A DNA stretch of 64,000 nucleotides from Acidobacteriota bacterium (GTDB lineage Bacteria > Acidobacteriota > Terriglobia > Terriglobales > Acidobacteriaceae). This document shows positions 1 through 8,280 of the stretch, one piece after another. A program made the translations under genes and the position numbers. The DNA lies in NCBI GenBank assembly GCA_013289765.1, contig JABCZI010000004.1, forward strand, positions 186,001-250,000. The letters are read 5' to 3'. The stretch's first letter is position 1. Each line of letters starts with the position of its first letter. The notes beneath the pieces are model-generated. The model was not told where the DNA came from. It saw only the letters and a list, made by a program, of their open reading frames with translations, and made no database searches.

Positions 1-410
1 CGCACGATTTCCTTACCGAGCAGCACGCCATCCTCATGCAAGCCTTTGACCGGAGTATTCCAGAGAAGAGAAACGCCGGCAGCCTCGGCTCTTTCAACCA
101 TGAGGCGGTGCAGAACGGTGCGACGGACTCCGATGCCGCAACCGTTGGGGAAATTCGCTTCGGCGCGCAGTCCGCCGCTGACAAAGCTGATGCCGCGAAA
201 CGGGTGGGAGAATTCTTCCGGGACGAAAATTCCCAACTCAGCCAGCGCGGCGCGGCCATCGGGCATCAAGCCTTCGCCGCAAGGTTTGTCGATCGGGGGA
301 CGCGAGCCATCGGCGACGATAACGTTGAAACCACGCTGGCGTGCGGCGATTGCCGCCGCTAATCCCGCGGGGCCGCCACCAATTACAAAAACGTCGGTTG
401 CTTTCTCCAT
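1..410 (-). CDS. FAD-dependent oxidoreductase, N-terminal part (runs off window)
   Basis: Only the first ~136 residues are present; the rest lies beyond the left edge. The protein begins MEKATDVFVIGGGPAG, a Rossmann dinucleotide-binding motif (GGGPAG) within the first 20 residues, followed by a Lys-Pro-Cys-Gly-Glu-Gly motif near residue 52. That motif is typical of the geranylgeranyl-reductase / halogenase-like group of FAD oxidoreductases. The ATG at 408-410 lies 63 bp downstream of the aminotransferase stop on the same strand, so the two are probably co-transcribed. The substrate cannot be told from this fragment. In other bacteria such enzymes often sit in type III polyketide or lipid clusters, but that is only a guess here. 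Confidence 0.75.
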   Translation of the reverse strand, partial: MEKATDVFVIGGGPAGLAAAIAARQRGFNVIVADGSRPPIDKPCGEGLMPDGRAALAELGIFVPEEFSHPFRGISFVSGGLRAEANFPNGCGIGVRRTVLHRLMVERAEAAGVSLLWNTPVKGLHEDGVLLGKEIV

Positions 411-473
411 GAATAAAATGCCAATAACTCCATTACCGCGCTTTATTTCTTAGGGAGATTTTTTGGCGTGCGC

Positions 474-1829
474 TTACGCTGTAACCACTCTCCGCGCCAA
501 ACCCAAAGCTTCAGACCAGAAACCGCCAGGACGATGCGCAAAATTCACCACTTCACGGACCGACGATACAAATTCATCGACCTGTTCCGGTGAAACCACC
601 AGAGGAGGCGCGACTTTCAGCACCATGAAATCGTTACCGCAAATCTGGGTGAGAATGTTGCTGCCGCGAAAAAGGCGCATGACCATAATCTGGCCGAACA
701 TCGCGGGATGAATCTGGCCAAAGGCTTCGAACGGCGCGCGCAGGGCCAATCGCCGCGGAGCTGTGAATTCAATGCCCAGCAACAGGCCTTTGCCGCGGAC
801 CTCTTTCACCATCTCATATCCGCCGAGGGCTGCGGTCAACCGCAGCTTCAATTCACTGCCAAGAGCAGTCGCGCGCGCCCCCAGCTCTTGCTCTTCGAGC
901 ACGTCGAGAGTCGCCAACCCGGCTCGCATCGACAAACTGTTTTCACTAAAGGTGGATGCGTGGACGATGGAGCGCTTGAAGGAACTGAACACCGAGCTGT
1001 GTATTTCATCCGACATCAGAACAGCGCTCACTGGCATCAGGCCGCCGCTCAGAGCTTTCGCCAGCACCACGATGTCCGGCATAATTGCAAAATGATGCGA
1101 AGCCAGAAAAGGTCCAGTGCGAAACATTCCCGTCTGCACTTCGTCGGCAACCAGAAGCGTTCCGTAGCGCCGGCACAAGGCGTGCGCATCCTTCAAGTAG
1201 TTTCGCTCGGGGACTCGAATACCGCCCTCCGCCTGAATTGGTTCGACAAAGAAAGCGGCGTAGCGCTTGCTGGACAATTCTTTTTCGAGCGCCGCCAGAT
1301 CGCCGAATGGTACGAAGGCCGTCTCCGGAAGAAGCGGCCCGAAGCCTTTTCGCCAATAGTCCCCGTTCATCAGCGACAGCGCACCGCAAGTAAGGCCGTG
1401 GAATGCGCGGTCGCAGGAGAGCAATCCAACGCGGCCGGTGTGCGCTCGCGAAAATTTAATTGCGGTTTCTACACCTTCACTTCCCGAACTCGCGAAGAAA
1501 ACCTTGCTCAGTCCGCCGCCGGCAAGTTTGCACAGCCGTCCCGCAAGTTCGCCGGCAAGCTCGGCAACGTTGCTTTGCAGCATCACTGGCCCCGACCGAT
1601 CTAATTCCTGTTTGAGCGCGTCGACAATTGCGGGATGATTATGGCCCGTATTGTGAACGCAATAGCCGGAGAGAAAATCGAGAATGCGTCGCCCGTCCGC
1701 CGTGAAAAGCTCCGCTCCCACGCATCGCTCATACGCAACGTTCATCTCAAGAAGATTGAGGAGTTTCACCCACTGCGGATTGACATGGTCGGCGTAAGCG
1801 TCGGTTGCAGGCAGTTCGGCAATAGGCAT
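474..1829 (-). CDS. Class III PLP-dependent aminotransferase
   Basis: A 451-residue fold-type I aminotransferase of the acetylornithine / ornithine / 4-aminobutyrate group. The visible marks are SSGSEGVETAIK near residues 114-125 (phosphate-binding region), Asp229-Glu230 in DEVQTG, and the expected Schiff-base Lys258 in LAKALSGG. Length is close to the usual 400-450. The C-terminal domain has MFGQ and SNILTQICGN stretches rather than a classic ArgD ending, so the amino donor and acceptor are unclear. It is the first gene of a probable two-gene minus-strand unit with the FAD oxidoreductase downstream. No argininosuccinate or arginine genes are nearby, so a role in specialised metabolism is as likely as amino-acid synthesis. 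Confidence 0.85.
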   Translation of the reverse strand: MPIAELPATDAYADHVNPQWVKLLNLLEMNVAYERCVGAELFTADGRRILDFLSGYCVHNTGHNHPAIVDALKQELDRSGPVMLQSNVAELAGELAGRLCKLAGGGLSKVFFASSGSEGVETAIKFSRAHTGRVGLLSCDRAFHGLTCGALSLMNGDYWRKGFGPLLPETAFVPFGDLAALEKELSSKRYAAFFVEPIQAEGGIRVPERNYLKDAHALCRRYGTLLVADEVQTGMFRTGPFLASHHFAIMPDIVVLAKALSGGLMPVSAVLMSDEIHSSVFSSFKRSIVHASTFSENSLSMRAGLATLDVLEEQELGARATALGSELKLRLTAALGGYEMVKEVRGKGLLLGIEFTAPRRLALRAPFEAFGQIHPAMFGQIMVMRLFRGSNILTQICGNDFMVLKVAPPLVVSPEQVDEFVSSVREVVNFAHRPGGFWSEALGLARRVVTA

Positions 1830-1953
1830 AGTTCCATCTCAGTAGAGTCGCGCAACGCCTAAATGGACTCCAGGTTGTTTGTAAACTTTTGTATGAACGA
1901 AAGCCTTTGGAGCGGGCGTCTTGGCCGGTTTCTAAGTTGGATGCGGTGGCGTA

Positions 1954-1974
1954 AAGGGCTGGTTGCCAGCCCTT
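1954..1974. repeat. Perfect 9-bp hairpin in intergenic region
   Basis: AAGGGCTGG and CCAGCCCTT flank a 3-base loop between the divergent aminotransferase and cytochrome genes. There is no T tract on either side, so it is not an obvious terminator. It may be a dispersed intergenic palindrome or a regulatory hairpin. Confidence 0.4.
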
Positions 1975-2096
1975 GTAGCGCTCGAACGTTACTACTGTTC
2001 CAATTCGGAGGCTGGTAGGTTAAGGCACCTCAGGGATTTCCTGGCGCATCCAAGAATTCTATTCCACGTAACTTACTAAGCTATGAGGTTTCGACT

Positions 2097-2432
2097 ATGA
2101 AAACGCAACCATTCGCCATCCTTGTCGTTATCGTCTCTTGCTGTGCGCTTTTCGCTTCGGTCACAGTCTTGGCTCAAACCACGACTGACGCCGGTTTAGC
2201 GACGAATCCCATATATAAGAAGAACTGCGCGAAGTGTCATGGAAAAGCCGCCGAAGGCCGCCACTTCGGCGGGCCATCGCTCATCTCAGATAAAACCCGC
2301 GCGGCATCGGATGATGATTTACGCAACGTCATCAGCAACGGCAAGGGGCGGATGCCGAAATACACCGGTAAACTCACGCCGGAGGAAATCAGCACGCTGG
2401 TCGAGCAGATCAAGGCCCTCAACAAAAAGTAA
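2097..2432 (+). CDS. Small secreted c-type cytochrome
   Basis: A 111-residue protein with an N-terminal signal segment (about residues 1-26, ending at a VLAQ-like cleavage site) and one heme c site CAKCH at residues 44-48. A later methionine in GRMPKY (Met86) is the likely sixth iron ligand, so this is a class I / cytochrome c6- or cbb3-type fold. It should act in the periplasm as an electron carrier or as an accessory to an exported oxidoreductase. It is a single gene in its own transcription unit, with no oxidase gene beside it; the terminal oxidase operon of the window is 45 kb away. Confidence 0.85.
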   Translation: MKTQPFAILVVIVSCCALFASVTVLAQTTTDAGLATNPIYKKNCAKCHGKAAEGRHFGGPSLISDKTRAASDDDLRNVISNGKGRMPKYTGKLTPEEISTLVEQIKALNKK

Positions 2433-2545
2433 ACAGACGTGAATAAGTGCTGCTGATGTGACTGTCCGGAGTGACAGGCAAGATGCAGTTGCCAAGAGCG
2501 CCTCACACTGTCCAGGCTCTTTTCAGGTGCCTTTCATATGGTTGT

Positions 2546-2564
2546 GATAATGATCATAGTTGCC
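2546..2564. promoter_or_regulatory. Fur-box-like sequence upstream of the TonB-receptor-like gene
   Basis: The 19-mer beginning GATAATGAT matches the classical Fur consensus at 14 of 19 positions by eye. It lies 52 bases before the GTG start of the outer membrane protein gene. The left half-site is perfect and the right half is poor, so this is only a candidate. Confidence 0.25.
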
Positions 2565-2616
2565 TGCGCGGAAATAAATCGGTATGCCGCACCGGTATTT
2601 TTTCCAAGGCCCTTAA

Positions 2617-5271
2617 GTGAGATATCAATTCTTTCGGATGCTGATCGCAGCAGTCGGCATTTCTTCATCAGTTGGGCTCCTGGCCCAAACTGCCGAGCCC
2701 CCTGCGGGCGGCGGAACGGCCAATGTCTCGGAAGATCAGTCTTCCGCAGGCGCGATTACGTCCGGCACGATTACGGGAAGTCTGCTCGATCCCTCCGGAG
2801 CCATCATCCCGAACGCGCAAGTTTCTCTCTTCACCTCCGACAATAAGTTAGTCTCTAAAACCATCACAGACGGCACCGGGGCTTTCCGCCTGGACCACAT
2901 CGCGGCGGGGAATTACACGCTCGTTTTTCAGGAGGAAGGCTTCCGCGAAACTCGCATCAACGTAAGTCTCACGGCAAAACGTCTGGCCCCGCTTCGCGTC
3001 ACCATGCCGATCGCGGTTCTCAGCGAAAGCATCACGGTCGCCAGCGGCGAATCCGTGCCACTGGTGAGCATCGAGAGTTCTGAAAACCAAAATGCCAACA
3101 CCATCGATCGCAATGCGCTCGATCGCGTTCCTGTGTTCGATCAGGACTACATCACGACCATGTCGCGCTTCCTTGACGACAACGCGACCGGCACCAACGG
3201 CGTCTCGCTCGTGGTGAACGGCATTGAGGCGAACGGACCCGGCGTTACTCCTTCCGCGGTGCAGGAAGTGAAAATCAACAACAATCCGTACTCGGCGCAC
3301 TTTGCCCGCCCCGGGCGGGCGCGGCTGGAAATTGTCACCAAGGGCGGGACGCCGGTTTATCACGGCTCTCTGAATTTTCTGTTCCGCGACTCCATCTTCG
3401 ACGCGACCAATGCCTTTGCCGTGGTTAAGCCCCACGAACGCCGCCAGTACTACGAGGGTTCGGTCACCGGCCCCATTGGACACAGCAAGCACACCAGCTT
3501 TCTGCTCGCCCTCGACGAAGATCTGCAAGACCAGCAGGGCGTTATTGATTCAACCGCGCTCGCCGCCGCTGAATCGCTCGGCTTCGGGGCCATTGCGCAA
3601 ACCGTTCCCAACCCGACGCACCACTTCTTCGGTTCAGGACGCATCTTCCATGACTTCGCGAATGGCGATCAGTTCTGGATCGGCTACTCCTACGAGCATC
3701 GCACTGTCGAAAATCAGAACGTGGGCGGAACCACCCTTCCCAGCGCCGGCACCGATACGCATTTCCTGGAACATGAAATCAATGTCAGCGATCTCCACCA
3801 GTTCTCTCCGCACTGGCTCAACCAGTTGAGATTTTTGGTGGGCCACTATGACAATCAATCCATCAGTATCAACGCGGCGCCTCAACTCGCGGTCTCTGGA
3901 CTCTTCACTGCCGGCGGGGCGCAAGCCGATTCGCGGCGCACCGAATATCACTTCGACGGAACCGACTTCGTCACTTACGCCAGCGGCAAGCACCAGCTCA
4001 GCTTCGGCGTGGACATTCCCGACATCAGCCGCCGCGGCCTCGACGACTTCACCAACCGCCAGGGAACTTACACCTTCGCCAGCAGTGCTGATTTCCTGGC
4101 CTCCAGTCCGACGACCTACCTCTTGCAAACCGGACAAGGTCACGTAGTTTTTCTTGAGAAAGTTATTAATGGATTTGTTGAAGATAATATCCGCCTCAAA
4201 CCGAACTTCTCTGTGTATCTCGGCGTTCGCTATTACTGGCAGAATTATTTCCACAACGATCTTACTAACTTCGCGCCGCGCGTGAGCTTCGCTTATGCGC
4301 CCACTTCCGGCAGCAAAACCGTGATTCGTGGCGGCGCGGGGATTTTCTACGATCGCACCGGGCCTAGTCCCATCGGTGACTTGCTTCACTTCAATGGCGT
4401 GAATCTGCTGCGCTTCATCGTCGATCAGCCCCTGGTTTCCTATCCGATAAGTCCTGCGGTGCTGACGCAGGTCCCGACGAGCATTGTGACGCTCGACAGT
4501 CGCGCGCGCATTCCGTACCAGCTCCAATACAGCATTGGAGTGGAACGGCAAGTCACGGCGAAAAGCACGTTCAGCGCGGTTTACATCGGCAACCGCGGCA
4601 TTGATTCTTTTCGTTCGATCGACGCCAACGCTCCTATCGGCGGAAGTATGGTGCCACCAAATCCAAATCTCGGGCAGGTCCGCCAGATTCAATCCGACGG
4701 ATACCTCAAGGGCAACGCGATGGAAGTCACCTTCCGAGGCAAGCCCAGCAAATATTTTGCCGGACAAGTGCAATACACGCTCAGCCGCACTTACAACAAC
4801 ACCAGCGGCATCACGTTCTTCCCGGCCAACAGTTACAATCCCGGCGCGGACTGGGGCCTCTCCGATAATGACCGGCGGCACAAATTCGACCTGCTGGCTT
4901 CCAGCCAACCCACGCGCTTCTTCACCCTCGGGGCCGCGCTCTCGCTCTACTCGGGAAAGCCCGTGAACATTACTACGGGCGCGGATAATAATCACGACGG
5001 CATCATCAACGATCGTCCTGCGGGAGTGGGGCGGAATACGCTGGCTGGGCCGGGCACTATTAATTTAGATCTGAATATTTCGCACGATTTTCCAGTGACG
5101 AAGCGCAAGGGAGAAACCAGGATTTTTTCGGTGACGCTGAATTCATTCAACGTTTTGAATCATCCCAACTACCTCACTTATATCGGGACCATCTCTTCTC
5201 CGCTGTTTGGACAGCCGGTCGCGGCGCAACCTCCGCGCCGAATGCAGTTAGATGTGCAGTTTAAGTTTTGA
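2617..5271 (+). CDS. TonB-dependent receptor-like outer membrane protein with CarboxypepD-reg domain
   Basis: An 884-residue protein of the Oar-like type common in Acidobacteriota. It has a signal segment (about residues 1-24), then a carboxypeptidase-regulatory beta-sandwich (ITGSLLDPSGAIIPNAQV, about residues 50-140), a plug-like region with repeated NG and VTKGGT motifs (about 190-250), and a long beta-barrel ending in an aromatic residue (QFKF). It is expected to sit in the outer membrane and import or bind a large substrate; no classical TonB box is obvious. The start is GTG, supported by AAGG about eight bases upstream; an ATG at 2638 would remove part of the signal peptide. A weak Fur-like site precedes it. 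The ligand is unknown. Confidence 0.8.
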   Translation: MRYQFFRMLIAAVGISSSVGLLAQTAEPPAGGGTANVSEDQSSAGAITSGTITGSLLDPSGAIIPNAQVSLFTSDNKLVSKTITDGTGAFRLDHIAAGNYTLVFQEEGFRETRINVSLTAKRLAPLRVTMPIAVLSESITVASGESVPLVSIESSENQNANTIDRNALDRVPVFDQDYITTMSRFLDDNATGTNGVSLVVNGIEANGPGVTPSAVQEVKINNNPYSAHFARPGRARLEIVTKGGTPVYHGSLNFLFRDSIFDATNAFAVVKPHERRQYYEGSVTGPIGHSKHTSFLLALDEDLQDQQGVIDSTALAAAESLGFGAIAQTVPNPTHHFFGSGRIFHDFANGDQFWIGYSYEHRTVENQNVGGTTLPSAGTDTHFLEHEINVSDLHQFSPHWLNQLRFLVGHYDNQSISINAAPQLAVSGLFTAGGAQADSRRTEYHFDGTDFVTYASGKHQLSFGVDIPDISRRGLDDFTNRQGTYTFASSADFLASSPTTYLLQTGQGHVVFLEKVINGFVEDNIRLKPNFSVYLGVRYYWQNYFHNDLTNFAPRVSFAYAPTSGSKTVIRGGAGIFYDRTGPSPIGDLLHFNGVNLLRFIVDQPLVSYPISPAVLTQVPTSIVTLDSRARIPYQLQYSIGVERQVTAKSTFSAVYIGNRGIDSFRSIDANAPIGGSMVPPNPNLGQVRQIQSDGYLKGNAMEVTFRGKPSKYFAGQVQYTLSRTYNNTSGITFFPANSYNPGADWGLSDNDRRHKFDLLASSQPTRFFTLGAALSLYSGKPVNITTGADNNHDGIINDRPAGVGRNTLAGPGTINLDLNISHDFPVTKRKGETRIFSVTLNSFNVLNHPNYLTYIGTISSPLFGQPVAAQPPRRMQLDVQFKF

Positions 5272-5310
5272 TCTGCTGGAAGAAGCACGAGACACCAAGG
5301 TCAAAGGCAG

Positions 5311-5338
5311 CGGACAGGAGTGCCCCCTCCACACGAGC
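5311..5338 (-). repeat. Copy of the GTGTGG...GGGCACTCCTG repeat
   Basis: Read on the minus strand this segment begins GCTCGTGTGG and continues into GGGCACTCCTG. It closely matches the start of the repeats at 25001-25155. It lies between the ends of the convergent outer membrane protein and aminotransferase genes. Confidence 0.5.
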
Positions 5339-5343
5339 TTGTT

Positions 5344-6543
5344 TTACGACGGCAGCACGCCGTTCCTGCGAGTGTTTCTTGCCGGTCGTGGCGGCGCCAG
5401 CGAGAAGGCCGTAGTACCTTTCATTACTTTCTGAAATGCCGTCTGAAATTGCTGCATTTCATCATGCGTGCCGACCGTGATGCGAACGCTCGTCGGCATT
5501 ACGGGCCAGATGCGTCCGATATAAATTTTCTGTTGTGCCATGGCGTCGATCACTTCTTTGCCTGGACGTTTCGTATCGAGCAGGAAGCAATTCGATTCTG
5601 ACGGGATGTAGGGATATCCGTTGCGCTCAAGCCACTGAAAGGTTTCCTGACGGATGCCGGCGTTGATGCGCCTGCGCTCCGGCACCAAACTTGGATCTTT
5701 CAGGCTCGCTGTAGCCGCGACCAGAGCGGTGACGGGCATGAAGTTCCATCCGGCGCCCTCCATAATTTTGTCCAGCAGTTCGGGACGGGCGACGGCCAAC
5801 CCGCAGCGCAAGCCCGCCATGCCGTAAGTCTTCGAGAAAGTGCGCAGCACGATTACATCTTTTCCGGCCTTCACCAGATCCAGTGTCGAAGGCGCGTCGC
5901 AGAAATGGATGTAGGCTTCATCCACCATCACAACGGATCCCTTGGGTTTGTTCTCGACGAGATATTCAACGTCGGCGTGCGGCGTGAGTGTGCCCGTAGG
6001 GTTGTTCGGCGTGCAGATGTAGAACAGCCCCGCGTCCGGCGCGGCGGCCAGCATGGCCTTCACGTCGTGAGCGTAGGTCTTGGTCAGCGGAACTTTGACA
6101 ACCCGCGCCTGCGCCCCCTCCGCAGCGTGCACGCCAGCTTCATAGCCGGGATCGGCCGTAACGTAACTCTTCTTCGCCGAAGTAAACGCGATCACTCCGA
6201 AATGCAGCGCAGGAGTAGAACCAGGGAAAGCATGAACATAATCCGGCTTGAGGCCTTCTTGTTCAGCAAAAGTGTGGAGCAGATCGTCGGTGAGATTGTC
6301 GAGATAGCGTCCACCTTGCGGGATGATCGCAGCCAGGGCGTCGCGCGCCGGCTGGCTGGGGCCCAGCGGATTCTCGTTGGAGTCGATCATTATTCCGTCG
6401 CTGCTGTGGCGTGTGCGCGCCGCAGCCGCCAGCATGGGCTCGCTGGCAATCCGTAAAGCGGCGGCGGCGGCAGAGAGTTGCAGAAATGAGCGACGCGAGA
6501 ATGGCGAACGATTTTGCGACGGCAGGGTGAACCTCCAGTTCAT
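5344..6543 (-). CDS. HisC-like class I/II aminotransferase with Tat signal
   Basis: About 399 residues. The N-terminus carries a twin-arginine motif (SRRSFLQLS) followed by an alanine-rich hydrophobic stretch. This is followed by a complete histidinol-phosphate-aminotransferase-type domain: SNENPLGPS substrate motif, NNPTGT, DEAY, and the PLP lysine in TFSKTYGMAG. The export signal suggests a folded, cofactor-loaded enzyme in the periplasm, unlike cytoplasmic HisC. The ATG at 6543 is preferred because GGAG lies five bases upstream; an in-frame ATG at 6570 has weaker support. No histidine biosynthesis genes are nearby. The substrate could be an aromatic amino acid or histidinol phosphate analogue; I cannot tell which. 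Confidence 0.8.
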   Translation of the reverse strand: MNWRFTLPSQNRSPFSRRSFLQLSAAAAALRIASEPMLAAAARTRHSSDGIMIDSNENPLGPSQPARDALAAIIPQGGRYLDNLTDDLLHTFAEQEGLKPDYVHAFPGSTPALHFGVIAFTSAKKSYVTADPGYEAGVHAAEGAQARVVKVPLTKTYAHDVKAMLAAAPDAGLFYICTPNNPTGTLTPHADVEYLVENKPKGSVVMVDEAYIHFCDAPSTLDLVKAGKDVIVLRTFSKTYGMAGLRCGLAVARPELLDKIMEGAGWNFMPVTALVAATASLKDPSLVPERRRINAGIRQETFQWLERNGYPYIPSESNCFLLDTKRPGKEVIDAMAQQKIYIGRIWPVMPTSVRITVGTHDEMQQFQTAFQKVMKGTTAFSLAPPRPARNTRRNGVLPS

Positions 6544-6578
6544 GGTAGCTCCGTCCTTACCATGACTCACAAGCTCAA

Positions 6579-6896
6579 TTACTCGGTCAGATTATAGATG
6601 AGCCCGTATGGATCTCTGACGTAGACCCGGGGAACCTGTGGCTCGTCCTTAATTATCTTGCAACCCTTTTTTGTTAGATTTGCTTTGGCATCGCTAACGC
6701 TTTTCACCGTGACTTCCAGAACCGGTCCCAAGGCGGGTCCGGGCTCGATAAACAAATTGATATTTTCTCCGTGAATGCCGATCATCTTAGGGTTCTTGTC
6801 CGTGATCTTGAAGCCGAGTTCCTTGACATAGAAGTTGGCAGCCTCGATTGGATCCTCGGCCTGAATCAGAATGTCTGTACCAAATGCATTTGACAT
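6579..6896 (-). CDS. VOC (glyoxalase/bleomycin resistance-like) family protein
   Basis: A 105-residue single-domain protein with the beta-alpha-beta-beta-beta layout of the vicinal-oxygen-chelate superfamily: opening DILIQAEDPIEAANFYVKEL, then a central LFIEPG strand, and ending VYVRDPYGLIYNL. The DPYG near the C-terminus is the usual family signature. Members include glyoxalases, dioxygenases and antibiotic-binding proteins, so a specific role cannot be given. AGGAG precedes the ATG with good spacing. It lies immediately upstream of the Tat aminotransferase on the same strand (35 bp from its ATG) and may be co-transcribed. Confidence 0.8.
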   Translation of the reverse strand: MSNAFGTDILIQAEDPIEAANFYVKELGFKITDKNPKMIGIHGENINLFIEPGPALGPVLEVTVKSVSDAKANLTKKGCKIIKDEPQVPRVYVRDPYGLIYNLTE

Positions 6897-6997
6897 AAAT
6901 CTCTCCTGATCCTGTCATCCCAGGCGGCCACTGTAGCACCGTCCTACCATGATGCCAATAGATATCGCGGAAAGAATCGTTCCTACGCCGTTCTCGC

Positions 6998-8119
6998 CTA
7001 CTGCGGCAACGGCTCGCGCGGGGTCGCGTAATATCCGGCGCGCGATTGGATTTTGTAATTCTGCTTGTTCTTGATTTCCAGTTTGCGGTAGGTGCCGTCG
7101 AGTTTGATATTCGTCGAAGTGTACCCGAGGTTGTACTGGCTGCGCAGCTCGGCGGCGATCTGATCGAACGCCTCTCTTAACTTATCGAACTTATTACCCA
7201 CGTTGATGACGCGGCCCCCAGTGGCCTCGGTGAGCTTTCGCATCTCTCCTTCACCGGAGTAGCCCACCTGGAAAGATCCATAAAATCCGCGATCGGCGCA
7301 GAGCAGCACGTAAACAATGGCATCGGCCTTTTGGGCGGCTTCAATAGCGTCTCTGATTTTCAGGCGGCTGCCTTCGTCCTCACCGTCGGTGAGCAGGATC
7401 ATCGCCTTGCGTCCCACTTCTTTCGCTAGCATGTCATGCGCGGATAAATAGACCGCATCGTATAAAACCGTGCCCGGCGAATTTGCTGTTGGCACGGGAC
7501 CGCCCCCGGCACCCGGAATCGGGCCGGTAGTGAAACCGGTATTGATCTTCACTTTGTTTAGCGCGGCTTGCAGGCGGTGAACGTCGCGAGTGTAGTCCTG
7601 CACCAATTCTGCATCCACGTTGAAATCAATAACGTAAGCCTCGTCCTTGTCGGTAAGAATCTGGTGGAGGAACGCGCCGCCCACTTGCTTCTCCATATCC
7701 AGAACGTTGCGCTGGCTGCCCGAAGAGTCGATCAGTATGCCGAGCGTGAGGGGAAGGTTCGATTCAGCCGCGAAATACTTGATGGTCTGGGGCGTGCCAT
7801 CCTCGAACACTTGGAAGTCGGTTTTCGTCAGGTTGGGAATCAGCGCGCCGTGCTTGTCTTTCACATTGAAAAAAAGTCCGACCACGTTCACGTTGACTTT
7901 GACCGTTCCCGCCGGACCCTGGTCGTCATCAGGCTTTTGCGAGTCCGCGGGGGTTTGGGCGTCAGATTTCTGAGCAGGCGACTGGGCGTCCGCAAGGTTA
8001 GAGGAAGGATTCTGCGCGCGGAGGCATGGAACTGCAGCCATCAGCACAAGCAGGCTGGATAGAACCCAAGCAGACATTCCAATTCGGGAAAACCGTGGAA
8101 AAGCGAACAACTTTCTCAT
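6998..8119 (-). CDS. Secreted VWFA-related domain protein
   Basis: About 373 residues. A signal peptide runs through the first ~35 residues (hydrophobic core, then LRAQ). A low-complexity Ser/Gln/Asp/Pro linker follows, then a beta-rich segment (VNVVGLFFNVKD) with the FQVFEDGTPQ motif, then a von Willebrand A domain with an intact MIDAS DSSGS. This is the VWFA-related architecture abundant in Acidobacteriota. Members probably act in protein-protein or surface interactions; no enzyme activity is known. I chose the ATG at 8119 because it is preceded by GAGGG; an upstream in-frame start at 8194 would place extra polar residues before the signal peptide. It is divergent from a second VWA protein. 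Confidence 0.8.
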   Translation of the reverse strand: MRKLFAFPRFSRIGMSAWVLSSLLVLMAAVPCLRAQNPSSNLADAQSPAQKSDAQTPADSQKPDDDQGPAGTVKVNVNVVGLFFNVKDKHGALIPNLTKTDFQVFEDGTPQTIKYFAAESNLPLTLGILIDSSGSQRNVLDMEKQVGGAFLHQILTDKDEAYVIDFNVDAELVQDYTRDVHRLQAALNKVKINTGFTTGPIPGAGGGPVPTANSPGTVLYDAVYLSAHDMLAKEVGRKAMILLTDGEDEGSRLKIRDAIEAAQKADAIVYVLLCADRGFYGSFQVGYSGEGEMRKLTEATGGRVINVGNKFDKLREAFDQIAAELRSQYNLGYTSTNIKLDGTYRKLEIKNKQNYKIQSRAGYYATPREPLPQ

Positions 8120-8280
8120 GCAATAATTCCCTCTAACGCTTTTTGGTAGTCTAATCCTTGAACTTAGATGCACCAAACCGGCAGGTTCGGGCATCCCAAG
8201 CTATACATGCCAGATTATTTCTCTGGCGAACGCCTAGACAGCGTGAAGATCGCGTAAACGTAAAGAACGGACGGTGGTTT

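Noticed and set aside
3634-4995. 453-residue minus-strand reading frame inside the TonB-receptor-like gene
   Set aside because: Antisense to a typical barrel sequence; no ribosome site or family match.
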